NCBI GenBank assembly: GCA_026120185.1
Contig: JANUWF010003375.1
Span: forward strand, 2,623,736 to 2,687,735
DNA: 64,000 nucleotides
Direction: 5' to 3'
DNA from: Voacanga thouarsii
Lineage: Eukaryota > Streptophyta > Magnoliopsida > Gentianales > Apocynaceae
A program made the position numbers and the translations under genes. Positions within the stretch are counted from its first letter, which is position 1. The number at the start of each line of letters is the position of its first letter. The notes under the pieces were generated by a model, which had not been told where the DNA came from, did no database searches, and saw only the letters and a list, made by a program, of their open reading frames with translations. This document shows, one piece after another, positions 36,601 through 46,792 of the stretch.

Positions 36601-36838
36601 TGCCATTTTCTCTATCCGTTCTAGGAGACATTTGTTGCTTATGCTTCTAAATGATATTTTGTTTTATTCCGTTTTGCTCCAAGTTGAGCCTGATGTAATA
36701 AGAATATTTATTTATTTATCTAAGTTGATTCCTTTGGAGATTGCCTTTATATTCTATACCTCGTTCCAAAGACCCCTTGTCCTACGGGACGGGGCGACAT
36801 CCCCGCCTTTTTAGGGTACGTAGTCGTGGGGCATTACA
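33621..36838 (+). mobile_element. 3.2-kb gypsy-type solo LTR nested in the G leader, TSD CCTAA
   Basis: It starts TGTAATACCCCGCCC and ends TCGTGGGGCATTACA, so its termini are long imperfect inverted repeats. The perfect duplication CCTAA is at 33616-33620 and 36839-36843. Near the end is ACGGGGCGACATCCCC, shared with the other long LTRs at 46793, 53616 and 58959. It contains a tRNA-like module (33889-33934) and the palindrome TTGAGTACTCAA (36003-36014). The small frames inside it have no recognisable domain. Confidence 0.93.
33889..33934 (+). promoter_or_regulatory. tRNA-like A-box/B-box module in the 3.2-kb LTR
   Basis: TAGCGGGGAGG (33889-33899) approximates the Pol III A-box. AGTTCGAATCC (33924-33934) is a near-perfect B-box, and a T5 run follows at 33938. 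It lies 268 bp from the LTR start. Equivalent modules occur in the LTRs at 46793 and 58959. Confidence 0.55.
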
Positions 36839-36994
36839 CCTAAGACCCTCTAATTAGAAAAATTTATTGATTTGTGTGATTCACTAAGTTGGACTAAATC
36901 TTTAGCTATTAGAGAGAATTGGGATTGAACAAAAAGGCTTGAGTATTGAGAAAAAGGCAAGAGGGTGAGTCTATTACTAAAAAAGCCCAAGAGA

Positions 36995-37196
36995 GTAAAC
37001 ACGAGCGTGGAGTGACCAATCATTGAGAGGCAACATGCAAGGAAGTGAAGTGAGGAATTATTTTCTTCCTAATCTCTTTTGTTTTGCAGGTATAAGTAAA
37101 CACGAGCGTGGAGTGACCAATCATTGAGAGGCAACATGCAAGAAAGTGAAGTGAGGAATTATTTTCTTCCTAATCTCTTTTGTTTTGCAGGTATAA
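36995..37196. repeat. 101-bp tandem duplication in the G leader, ending in an acceptor-like site
   Basis: Two nearly identical units, 36995-37095 and 37096-37196, differ by one base. Each ends TTTTGTTTTGCAGGTATAA, which resembles a 3' splice site followed by a GT. The second copy ends 21 bp before the gag ATG. Confidence 0.95.
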
Positions 37197-37217
37197 GTAA
37201 GTAAATATTCCATCACC

Positions 37218-38520
37218 ATGGCCTATGATCAAGAGATCTCTAGACCTAACCCAAGTGGCCCTAGTAGACCTCAAGAAGAACAAATTGATGCTAGGGGTTT
37301 GCGTGAAGACTTGCAAGCTATGATAAGGACTATGCAAAGTGAGCTCCAAAATATGACAAGGGAGTTGATAAATCATCTTGGACAATCTTCTACCATCGCA
37401 CAAAGGAGAGGCCAAGAGCAATTTAAAATACTTAGCCCTAGGATGAAGGATGGTGATGCCTATACCCCTCCGTTACATGGCCAACAAGGGGAAGAGTGGG
37501 ATGAACACTCAATCGGGGGATTCCAACAAGTTCTTATGACAGGGGGAAGACTTGGTATGAGAGGAGGATGAGATAGGGGCCAAGGAAGGAATAGTGGGAA
37601 CAACTTAAGGGGGTTAGAAAGAGAGTTTGAGGGAGTTGATGAATGGTATGAGGGGGAACAAGTTGAAGCCTTTGGGGAATACAATAGAGGATAGGGCAAT
37701 AGAGGAGGTAGGAGAGAAAGAAATGATGAGGAGAAGGAGTTGAACCACATCAAATTGAAAGTGCCCACATTCTATTGCAAGAGTGACCCCGAAGCATATT
37801 TCGAGTGGGAAAGTAAGATGGAGATCTTCTTAGAAAGTCACACCTATAGTGAGAGGTCAAAGGTGAGGTTGGCTATTTTGGAATTTTCGGAGTATGCTTT
37901 GGTTTGGTGGAAGCAAGTTAGTGTACACAGGAGACAAATGGGAGTAAAAACCGTAGTTAGTTGGAATTTGTTGAAAGATATGATGAGGGCAAGGTTTATA
38001 CCACACCATTACTACGATGATCTTTATTAAAGACTCCAATCACTCAATTAAGGGAACAAGAGTGTGGAAGATTACCATAAAGAGATGGAAGTTATGTTGA
38101 TGAGAGCTCAAATCAATGAGGATCCTAGAACAACGAGGGCAAGGTTCTTAGGAGGATTAAATAAGGAGGTTGCCAATTTGGTAAAATTGCACCCCTATGA
38201 TCGATTGGAGAATATGGTACATGCCGCTATGAAGATTGAGAAGCAATTAAAAAGGAGGGCATTTACTAGACCACTACTTTCAAATTCCAACGCTACTAGC
38301 AAGGTGTCAATTAAGAAGGATGAAGCTTCTAAGCCATTCCAAAGGGACTCCAACAAACCTAGGGAAGGTTGGAAACCTAGGAAGGATTTAAAATCTAGGG
38401 AAGGATAGAACAAGGACAAGGGAAAAGCCATTGAAAGGCCACAAATGAATAGGGATATCAAGTGTTTTAAGTGCCTTGGATATGGACATACTTCTTATGA
38501 GTGCCCAAGCAAGAGAACGA
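37218..38520 (+). pseudogene. Gypsy G gag with CCHC zinc knuckle, several in-frame stops
   Basis: A single frame reads from MAYDQEISRPNPSGPSRP through a Gly/Glu-rich linker. It continues into the retrotransposon gag domain: HIKLKVPTFYCKSDPEAYFE, WESKMEIFLESHTYSERSKV, LVWWKQV, HHYYDDLY, then EDYHKEMEVMLMRAQINEDP and ARFLGGLNKEVANLV. A Lys/Arg-rich tail follows, then the knuckle CFKCLGYGHTSYEC (38463-38504). Stops interrupt the frame at 37569, 37692, 38028, 38049 and 38406 without shifting it. The start is chosen as the first Met after the acceptor-like repeat. Confidence 0.93.
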
Positions 38521-39345
38521 TGCATACTAATCCTTATAGTGAGGTTTCTACCGATGAAGAAGAAGAGGGAGAAAGATACCAAGAAGACCAAGAGGGAAAT
38601 GGAGATGAGGAAAGTGATGAAGGGGAAGTTGTTGGTCAAGAATACTCTTTGGTGGGAGTCACAAGAAGGTTATTGAATTCACAAGCCATTGAGGATCAAG
38701 ATCACCAACAAAGAGAGAACATTTTCTACATTAGGTGTCTAATCAACAGGACCCCTTGTAGTGTCATTGTGGATAGTGGGAGTTGCACTAACATGATTAG
38801 TGCAAACTTAGTTGAAGAATTGGACATGAGTTGGATTAAACACCATAAGCCCTACAAATTACAATGGTTGAATGATAGCGGGGAAATGAGAGTAAACAAA
38901 TAAGTTTTGTTGTCTTTTGAGATGAGAAAGTACAAGGATGATGTGCTATGTGATGTAGTACCCATGCAAGCGGGTCACTTGCTCCTAGGGAGGCCTTGGA
39001 AATATGATAGGCATGTAAAGTATGATGGGAGGAAGAATACTTATTCCCTATTCATGGAGGGAACTAAGTTTACCCTTACCCCCATGGCCCCTAGTGAGGT
39101 GAACAAAGATCAAAGAATCATGAAGGAGAAAGAAAAGAAGAAGGAAGCGCAAGATGTTAAACAAAAACAAGAAATTGAGAGGAAAGAACAAGAGAGGAGA
39201 GAAAAAGAGTTGAGAGAGAGGATGGACAAACAAGTACCTTTGGCAATCAAGGATAGGAGTGAGCAAGGACAAGAGAGGGGAGATAAAAGAAGAGTGAATT
39301 TCTTTGCAAAAGAAAGTGAGGTCATAGAAGTTATAGAAGCTAAGG
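38521..39345 (+). pseudogene. Gypsy G aspartic protease with intact active site
   Basis: In the same frame as gag, an acidic linker (STDEEEEGERYQEDQEG) leads to the protease. ENIFYIRCLINRTPCSVIVD is followed by SGSCTNMISANL, giving the catalytic Asp-Ser-Gly at 38772-38780. A stop at 38901-38903 comes after MRVNK. The frame then continues with PMQAGHLLLGRPWKYDRHV (the retropepsin ILGRPW flap-side motif) and a highly charged Lys/Glu/Arg tail that probably forms a coiled coil, up to the frameshift near 39350-39400. Confidence 0.9.
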
Positions 39346-39400
39346 AACTGTTATTCTTTTTTTATGCAAAGGTTCTTATGTTTCTACTAATGATTCTACA

Positions 39401-40235
39401 TTGTCTTTGCCTAATGAAATTGCAGCTATTCTTCAAGAATTTGAAGACGTTTTTCCAAAGGAGGTGCCTGAAGGACTACCACCCATAAGAGGGATTGAGT
39501 ATCAAATCGACTTTGTGCCCGGAGCCGTTATCCCCAACCGACTGGCATATAGAAGCAACCTCGAGGAGTCCAAGGAGTTGCAAAAGCAAGTAGAGGCATT
39601 GCTTGAGAAGGGACATATGAGAGAGAGCCTAAGCCCATGTACGGTTACGGTTCTCTTGGTGCCCAAAAAGGATGGGACATGGCATATCTGTGTGGATTGT
39701 CGCGCTATCAACAACATCACGGTAAAATACTGCTATCCCATTCCTAGGCTAGATGACTTGCTTGATGAGCTATTTAGTGCATGCATTTTCTCTAAAATTA
39801 ATTTGAAATTCGGTTATCACCAAATTAGAATAAGAGAAGGGGATGAATGGACAACAACTTTTAAAACTAAACATGGGTTCTATGAGTGGCTTGTCCCTTT
39901 GGATTAACTAATGCTCCTAGTACTTTCATGCGATTGATGCACCATATTTTGAGGGAATTCATTGGAAAAATTGTTGTTGTGTACTTTGATGATATATTAA
40001 TCTATAGCAAATCATATGTGGATAATTTGAATCATGTTCAAAGTGTGCTTGTTGCCCTCTGAAGGGAGAGATTGTATGCTAACCTTGAGAAGTGCTCTTT
40101 TTGTTTGGAGAGGATTACGTTCCTTGGGTATGTTGTGAGTGCCAAAGGAATTGAGGTTAATGAGGGAAAAGTGAAAGCCATCCAAGATTGGCCAACCCCT
40201 ACCACCATTACCCCAGTCGTTTCCATGGGCTAGCT
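39401..40235 (+). pseudogene. Gypsy G reverse transcriptase, frameshifted, first catalytic Asp changed
   Basis: The RT palm and fingers read FEDVFPKEVPEGLPPIRGIE, VLLVPKKDGTWHICVDCRAI and YPIPRLDDLLDEL, then FSKINLKFGYHQIRI. The usual KIDL carries Asn instead of the first catalytic Asp. A frameshift near 39900 moves to the frame with NAPSTFMRLMHHILREF and VVVYFDDILIYS (YFDD at 39982-39993 intact), ANLEKCSFC and FLGYVVSAKGIEV. Another frame change occurs near 40190. Non-functional on all counts. Confidence 0.92.
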
Positions 40236-40760
40236 AGCTTCTATAGGAGGTTTATCCAAAATTTTAGCACTATAGCAGCTCCTCTAATTGAAGTGGTAAA
40301 GAAAAAGGTGGGATTTAGGGAGGAGAAAGCTCAACAACAAGCCTTTCAAACCCTCAAAGATAAATTGAGCCAAGCCCCAATTCTTATTCTTCCTAATTTT
40401 GAGAAGGCATTTGAGATAGAGTGTGATGTAAGTGGGGTGGGAATATGTGCGGTCTTGACCCAAGATAAGAAATCCATTGCATACTTTAGTGAGAAATTGT
40501 CTGGGGTGGCTCTCAATTACTCTACCTATGACAAAGAGCTTTTTGCCTTGGTGAGGACCTTAGAATATTGGCAACACTACTTTTTGCCAAGAGAGTTTGT
40601 CATTCATACCAATCATGAGACCCTTAAACACCTCAAGAGCCAACAAAATTTGAACAAGAGGAATGCAAGGTGGATGGAGTTTATTGGGATATTTCTATAT
40701 GTCATTCAATACAAGAAGGGTAAGGAAAATATGGTAGCAGATGCATTATCTCAAAGGTAT
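40236..40760 (+). pseudogene. Gypsy G RNase H
   Basis: This is part of the longest surviving frame in the window (40188-41450). After the RT connection ([20 protein letters not shown]) it reads [16 protein letters not shown] (Asp 1) and [20 protein letters not shown] (Glu). Next is [18 protein letters not shown], where the usual Asp of HTDHxxL is Asn, and then VADALSQRY (last Asp). It is fully open but carries a probable inactivating substitution. Confidence 0.9.
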
Positions 40761-41990
40761 GCACTATTAAACTTTTTGGATGCTAAACTTCTTGGTTTTG
40801 AATTTGTGAAAGATTTGTATGTTGATGATAAGGAGTTTGGGGATATTTTCCATGCTTGTGAGAAAATTGCATTTGCTAAATATTATAAGTATGATGGTTT
40901 CTTGTTTAGGGAGGCAAGGCTTTGTGTACTAAAGGATTCTATTAAGGTGTTACTAGTTAGGGAGGCCCATAGTGGGGGACTAATGGGGCATTTTGGTGTT
41001 ACAAAGACCTTAGGCATTCTTAAGGAGCATTTCTTTTGGCCAAAAATGAGAAAGGATGTGGAGAGACATTATTTTCAATGTATTATTTGTAGGCGAGCTA
41101 AGTCTAGATCCCTTCCCCATGGTCTTTATACTCCTTTGCCCACACCTAATGTACCTTGGGTTGATATTTCAATAGACTTCATTTTAGGATTGCCTAGGTC
41201 TAAAGGGGGTAAGGACTCCATATTTGTGATTGTTGATCGATTCTCTAAAATGGCTCATTTTGTGGTTTGTTCCAAGACTAATGATGCATCTTATATTGCA
41301 GATTTATTCTTTAAGAAAGTGGTAAGAATGCACGGGATTCTAAGGACTATTGTCTCGGATAAGGATACTAAATTCCTTAGCCACTTTTGGAGAGTTTCAT
41401 GGAACAAACTTGGTACTAATCTCTTGTTTTCCACAACTTGTCATCCTTAAATGGACGGACAAACGGAGGTGGTCAACCGAACACTCACCCAACTCTTGCG
41501 GACTATAATCAAGAAGAACTTGAAAAATTGGGAAGAGTGTTTGCTTACAACAGGGTTATTTACTCTACCACTTCTTATTCTTCTTTTGAAATTGTATATG
41601 ATTTTAATCCTCTAACTCCTTTAGATTTGGTTCCTTTGCCTATAGGTGAACGGTTGAACCTAGATGGAGCTAAGAAGGCAGAAATAGTGAAACCACTCCA
41701 TGAGAAGGTGAAAGCAACCATTGCAAAACTCAATGAAGAGATCGCCCATGGAAGGAAAAAGGTGTCATTTGAGCCGGGTGATTGGGTATGGGTGCATTTT
41801 CACAAGGAGAGATTCCTTACGCAATAACGGAGCAACCTAGATCCAAAGGGGGATGGTCCATTTCAAGTTCTCGCCAAAGTTGGAGATAACACTTATAAGA
41901 TAGATTTACTCGGTGAGTATCATGTTAGCGCCACTTTTAATGTTAGTGACTTCTCTTCCTTTGATGTAGATGATGGCAACAATTCGGAGA
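40761..41990 (+). pseudogene. Gypsy G integrase with DDE residues, stop and deletion in the C-terminal half
   Basis: The HHCC zinc finger reads [17 protein letters not shown] with [13 protein letters not shown]. The core has [20 protein letters not shown] (first Asp), [15 protein letters not shown] (second Asp), and TEVVNRT (Glu) after a TAA that replaces a Gln codon at 41448-41450. A deletion follows the [13 protein letters not shown] segment, and [20 protein letters not shown] resumes in another frame. The C-terminal part has [26 protein letters not shown] and FNVSDFSSFDVDDG, then stops before the 3' LTR. I see no chromodomain. Confidence 0.92.
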
Positions 41991-42002
41991 TGAATCCTTT
42001 TT

Positions 42003-42015
42003 AAGGAGGGGGAGA
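42003..42015 (+). other. Polypurine tract of gypsy G
   Basis: AAGGAGGGGGAGA lies immediately before the 3' LTR start TGATGAG. Confidence 0.9.
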
Positions 42016-43059
42016 TGATGAGACTCCGCTTCATCATGGAGGTCAAGATCAAGGAGGGGGAGGCGTGACCATGCAAGGATAAGGACTGATGACAATATCT
42101 AGGTTCAAAAAGTTTCAAGATGAGTTGCAATTGCTCATAAAACCATGCTTGAGGATGGAAGAGGGTTGGAAGGTTGAGGAAGCTAGCCAAGAGTTTATTT
42201 TGATGACTATCCAAGAAGAACTCCAACAAAAACTCAAGCCGGCAACAAAGGCGGATGAAATTTGACTAAATGAGGCTTTCCAGTGGACAGCTGGCACCGG
42301 CCCGAAGCTACCAAAGTGGCCCCGGCTTCAACCTACCTAACAATGGCTTCATTTTGGAGCACGACTGGCCAAAGACAGAGCCTAACTGGCGCCGGCTTAA
42401 GGGCCCTAGCCGGCGCCGGCTTAAGGGCCCTAGCCGGCGCCGGCTCCATCCGCATTTTTGATGTTTTCTTTGATTTTCTCCAATTTTAAATGTTTGTAAA
42501 GACTTATTAAGACCCTAAACTGTAATAGAACCTTAGGGATTACTTAGCTAGGGTTAGGGTAGTATAAATAGCACCTTTAGTGATTTGACAAGACAATTCA
42601 CACACTTTAATTCAAATTTGAGAGAGAATCTTGAGAGGCCTTAGCCTCCTTGTTCATCTTGTTCAAGACCATGCTTAAGGGTTAGTCCTCTTTATGAATG
42701 AGTCTATAAATCTTTTGAATAATCCAATGTGGTTTCTTTGAATGGGTCTTAGTTGTTTTGTTCTTCTAAGGTTTGTTTGAATTCCATTACTTGGGTGCCT
42801 ATTTTTTCTATTCTATTTGTTCTTGTTTGCCTTTGTTGCTTCAAGGATATTGGGGTGAGATTATAGTAGAACTTTCTACTATTCTTGAGGGTCTTTGAAG
42901 CTTAGTTATTTAAGAGTTTGATAGAGGGTAAGCTGTTATTTCATTTTCTCCTTTTTTGTCTCAAGAAGAATCCTTGTTTTTGGTCCCATTGGTTGAGCTG
43001 AACACATAACTACTAAACCACTCACAACACCAAGAAAAAGCCCACATAAGATCATATCA
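42016..43059 (+). repeat. 3' LTR of gypsy G
   Basis: This 1044-bp LTR is colinear with 31949-32980. Its 42390-42440 part has a 24-bp tandem repeat (GGCGCCGGCTTAAGGGCCCT plus AGCC, twice) where the 5' LTR has one unit. Confidence 0.95.
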
Positions 43060-43064
43060 GGTTT

Positions 43065-43675
43065 CCTTATAATAGATCCATTTTTTTTTCTGAGTATAAC
43101 CTTTAGCAATTAACCTTACTTTATAGGTTTCAACCTTTCTATCCGCACTTCTCTTTCTCTTGTATACCCACTTACAGCTAATGGGATTTATCCTATTAGG
43201 TGCAATGACAAGATCCCAAACCTGATTATGGTATATGGATAAATGTCAACATTTATGGCTAGCTGTCATCTGTCTGCATTAACATCAATAATAGCCTCTT
43301 TATATCTAGTGTGATCTTGTTCCTGATGATCAGAGACTAGATTACAGATCTCTCCGGTCCACCTTTCTGAAACTCTTGTGATTCTTCCACTACGACGAGG
43401 CTCAGTTTGTATAAGAATATCTGGTATTGTTTCTCTTGGTTCCTTGATCGGGGCTTTAGAAGCACTTGAAGTTGAATCAGTGACCAACTTCTCTTCTAAT
43501 TCTATTCTACTTGAACTCGTGATGGATGTAATTTGTTCATCCTCTAAGTATCTAGTATTAGTACTAACAAGTACTTTATGCTCTTGAGAATGATAAAAAT
43601 ATCTACCTCTTGTTCCTTTTGGGTACCCAAAGAAGTAGCATAACTCTGATATTAGTTTTAGCTTACTTCATTTTG
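43065..43675 (-). pseudogene. Copia element C RT N-terminus and IN-RT linker
   Basis: On the minus strand, the linker carries EPRETIPDILIQTEPRRSGR and ITRVSERWTGEICNLVSDHQ (43487-43266). It leads to decayed RT N-terminal sequence with the equivalent of ISCKWVYKRK around 43150, cut at 43064 by gypsy G. The domain continues at 31943. Confidence 0.82.
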
Positions 43676-44401
43676 TCAGCACATAAGCTGGACAACCCAT
43701 ATCTTGAGATGGTTCAGACTGAGCTTTTGTCCAGTCCACATTTTATAGGGTGTCCTAGGTACTGATTTGGAAGGCACCAAGTTTAAAACATATACCGTAA
43801 TTTCTAAGGCATACCCCCAAAAAGAAATAGGAAGAGACGTATGCCTCATCATTCTTCTGACTATTTCTTTCAAAGTTCTATTTCTTCTCTCAGTAACTCC
43901 GTTCTGCTGGGGAGTTCCAGGCGCAGTTAACTGAGATACTATGCCGTGATATACCAAGTAATCCTTATACTTCCCGAGGAGGTACTCTCCACCACGATCG
44001 GATCTCAAAGTTTTAATTAATTTATCTGTTTGAGGCTTCACTTTAGCCTTAAAATCTTTGAATTTATCAAAAGAGTCAGACTTGCGCCTCATCAGATAAA
44101 TATAACCAAAATGAGTGTGATCATCTGTGAACGTGATAAAATATTCATAGCCTCTCCTAGCTGGTGTTGTCATCGGACCATAAACATTCGTATGAACTAG
44201 TGCTAGTATTTCTATGGCTCTATCTGCCCTTTTGGTAAAGGACCTTTTGGTTATTTTACCTATAAAGCAAGATTCACATTGAGGCCATTCTGCCAATCTC
44301 AATAAACCTAAAGGCCCATCATGGATTTGCCTCTGAATTCGATTGGGATTTATATGTCCCAATCTTAGATGCCACAAATACGAGTCATTTGATATGGCCA
44401 T
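43676..44401 (-). pseudogene. Copia element C integrase, first catalytic Asp replaced by Asn
   Basis: A 241-codon open frame holds the zinc-binding segment (SYLWHLRLGHINPNRIQRQI, WPQCESCFIGKITK) and the whole catalytic core. The first Asp site reads LVHTNVYGPMTTPARRG, with Asn in place of Asp. The second reads LIKTLRSDRGGEYLLG, and the Glu is present in TPQQNGVTERRNRTLKEIV. It ends with SLPISFWGYALEITVYVLN and TPYKMWTGQKLSLNHLKIW. It is the best preserved copia integrase here, but lacks one of the three metal-binding carboxylates. A shift past 43690 joins the broken linker. Confidence 0.92.
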
Positions 44402-44404
44402 TCT

Positions 44405-44850
44405 CTTTTTATTATCAGGTCAGTTTAAATAGTATTTACTTGATTTCTAATAGGATGTATATAAATGATATTTCAATGTATGTTCCCTGTACAAATTAAA
44501 TTACCATTTCTACTGATGGAAACACCAGAATGGAAAGAAACAGAATATCCTTGATTCATCAATTTGGAAACTAAAATCATATTCTGTTTAAAACAAGAAA
44601 CATATAAAATATCTTTTAAAATTAACTTCCTATTACAATAAAAAAATAAGCTCATGATCTCCCACTGCTTTAGCCCATATTTTTGGCTCTATTGCCTACT
44701 TGAAATCCATGCTCACCCTTGCTGATTCTCCTTGTCTTTCTGAACCCCTGCAAAGAATTATAGACATGGTCAGTGGCTCTATAATCAACTATCCAGAAAG
44801 ATGTTGATCCAACCATTAAAATAAACTTTTGGTATAGAGCAATACCTGAA
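44405..44850 (-). pseudogene. Copia element C protease, active site lost
   Basis: The position of the active site (near 44790) reads WIVDYRATDH on the minus strand, where elements A and B have Asp-Ser-Gly-Ala. Ser and Gly are both replaced. The downstream segment LFFYCNRKLILKDILYV, then NQGYSVSFHSGVSISRNGN (44655-44473), is the usual continuation. Confidence 0.87.
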
Positions 44851-44860
44851 GTAGATTTAG

Positions 44861-45658
44861 CTAAGAAGTCCAGACAATCTTTCTCCCAACGCCCCTTCTT
44901 GTCACACTTGAAGCATTTACCTTTGGGCTTCCCATTGGGCTTGGCCTAACCAGCTGCTTTGGGCTGGGCCCTTGCATTGTTCTGAACCTTTTCTTCTTAA
45001 ATTTCTTAGGCTTTGCCTTAATTCCAGAAGAAGAAGAAGAACGAGAGACCAAAATATTTGACACGGGCTTCATGATCATCTCTGCCGCCTAGAGCTCTTT
45101 CATAAGCTCCTGAGATTCATATCCAACTTATTTATGTTATAGTTCAACTTGAACTGAGAATATGAATCAAGCAGAGTTTCAAGAACCATGTCAATTTGGC
45201 TCTCAGGATCTATCGTTGCGCCTAAGACCTCGGCCTTCTTAAAGTAGGCAATTATCTTAAGTAGATGCCCTTGAACTGATGCCCCATTAGCTATCCTATT
45301 TTTCATGATTACCCTAAGAGCTTCCTGCCCTGCGGGCCAGCTCTTGTCATCTAACATGGTACGTTATGACAAATCTATGTCATACGCAGTGGCCATGCAC
45401 TCATGTTTAGATTGGAGCACACTAGATATGGGAGCCAACATATAGCACTTAGTATCTCATCAGCTTTCTTCCATACTTTCTCGGCCTCTCGCTCCTGATT
45501 AGTGCTTTCTTCCCTAATCTCAGGATAGGGATCCGTAAGAACATACTTGTACTATGTTCAGATTCCTTTTCCAGTCCACATAATTTGGGCCTGTCAATGT
45601 ATTCTCCTTGAGAATGATTTACAATGGACTGAAACCAGACATTTTTGAAATATTTCAA
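44861..45658 (-). pseudogene. Copia element C gag with defective zinc knuckle
   Basis: It is homologous to element B gag. The segment 45357-45100 reads SWPAGQEALRVIMKNRIANG, GATIDPESQIDMVLETLLDS and YSQFKLNYNINKLDMNL. The knuckle near 44900-44930 reads CFKCDKKGRWEKDC, with Arg in place of the His ligand. The N-terminal part (45658-45449) is frameshifted and stop-rich. Confidence 0.87.
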
Positions 45659-46792
45659 AAATATTCATTTAGTTTGCAAGAAATAAAAATGCACATTTTT
45701 TATATTATTTCTTTGATAATAGATAACTCTTAAAACCATTATTAATAATATAAATAGTTTGGCTCTTAGAAAAACTAACAGAGCTTCGTAGGAAGATTAA
45801 ATGCATTCTAAGTTAAGTGTCTAATCATCACGAATCAAAACTCTCTAAATAGGTAATGGTCTAGAAAAAGTTTTATCGATAGGATGGCCATTGATTCACA
45901 CCACCTACGGGCAATCTAGTGCTAAAAAAAACCTCCAATGTAGGTTGGTCGATCCTAGCAAATACCTTAAGCTTTCAATTTTACTCTTCTATTAGTTCTA
46001 GATACTTGTAAAAATCCATCTTATAGGAGGTCATACTCAGAATGACATGAGAAAATCCACTATCTGTAATGAGAATTATGATGGAAGCCATGGGGTCGTT
46101 GGAACCCCTTTCCCACTTAATCTTTTATTGAAAATATTGTTTTAGGCCCAAAAATATTTTCTATAATCTTATGGTTACATTAACTTTAGTAAAAAAATTA
46201 AAATTCAATATTATTCTCTATGCCAAGGATTAAATCCTTTGAGAGAATAAACTATGAATTTATTTTACTATTCTAAGTTAATAACAAAGTAAAACTTTAT
46301 TAAATAACCTTATGTTCAACATTATTCTCTATGTCACAGATTAAACGCTTTAAGAGAATAAACCATGAACTTTTTAATTTTAAAGTTTCTTAGATTAAAA
46401 CGTTTTATCAAAAAAACTGTTCTATCTAGTGAGACTTTGGTCTCACAAGAACTTATGCATTTGATCACAAAAATTAAAAAAACATGATAACAAAAGTAAA
46501 CTTTTTCTTGCTCAAACTATTTATTTATACCTAAGTGACCAAACAATGGATTCACTATCATGTAAAAATTAATGGTCATGTTTAATCCTAAGGTGGTTCC
46601 ATCATTTACTACTCATTTTTATGCAAATTATTCATCCAAAGATAAATAAAACTATTGCCGAAAATTAACCTCATACAATAGTTTCAAAACATGATTACAT
46701 CAAGGAAAAATTGAGGTATAGAACTTCAGTAGTGCTCTTCCTTTTCTTGGACAAAATTGCATGTTTAGCTTCTGGGCAGAATGGACCTGGCG

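Larger units (their letters stand above)
33001..37217 (+). other. Leader of gypsy G, interrupted by a solo LTR
   Basis: Non-coding leader runs between PBS and gag. It is divided by the solo LTR at 33621-36838 and ends with a 101-bp tandem duplication just before the gag ATG. A short minus-strand frame at 32973-33263 is not supported. Confidence 0.75.
31949..43059 (+). mobile_element. Ty3/gypsy element G, 11.1 kb with a nested solo LTR
   Basis: LTRs at 31949-32980 and 42016-43059 flank PBS, leader, gag, PR, RT, RNase H, IN and PPT in gypsy order, all on the plus strand. The target duplication is GGTTC (31944-31948) against GGTTT (43060-43064), with one substitution. It inserted into the RT domain of element C, within the segment encoding ETFSPVAML. 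LTR divergence over the first ~280 bp is around one in ten by eye, so it is old. Without the nested LTR it would be about 7.9 kb. The domain order and iMet PBS fit a chromovirus-like gypsy lineage, but I see no chromodomain and do not name a clade. Confidence 0.94.

Noticed and set aside
39048..39325. Minus-strand Leu/Phe-rich frames resembling a membrane protein
   Set aside because: Antisense shadow of the Lys/Glu/Arg-rich protease-RT linker of gypsy G.
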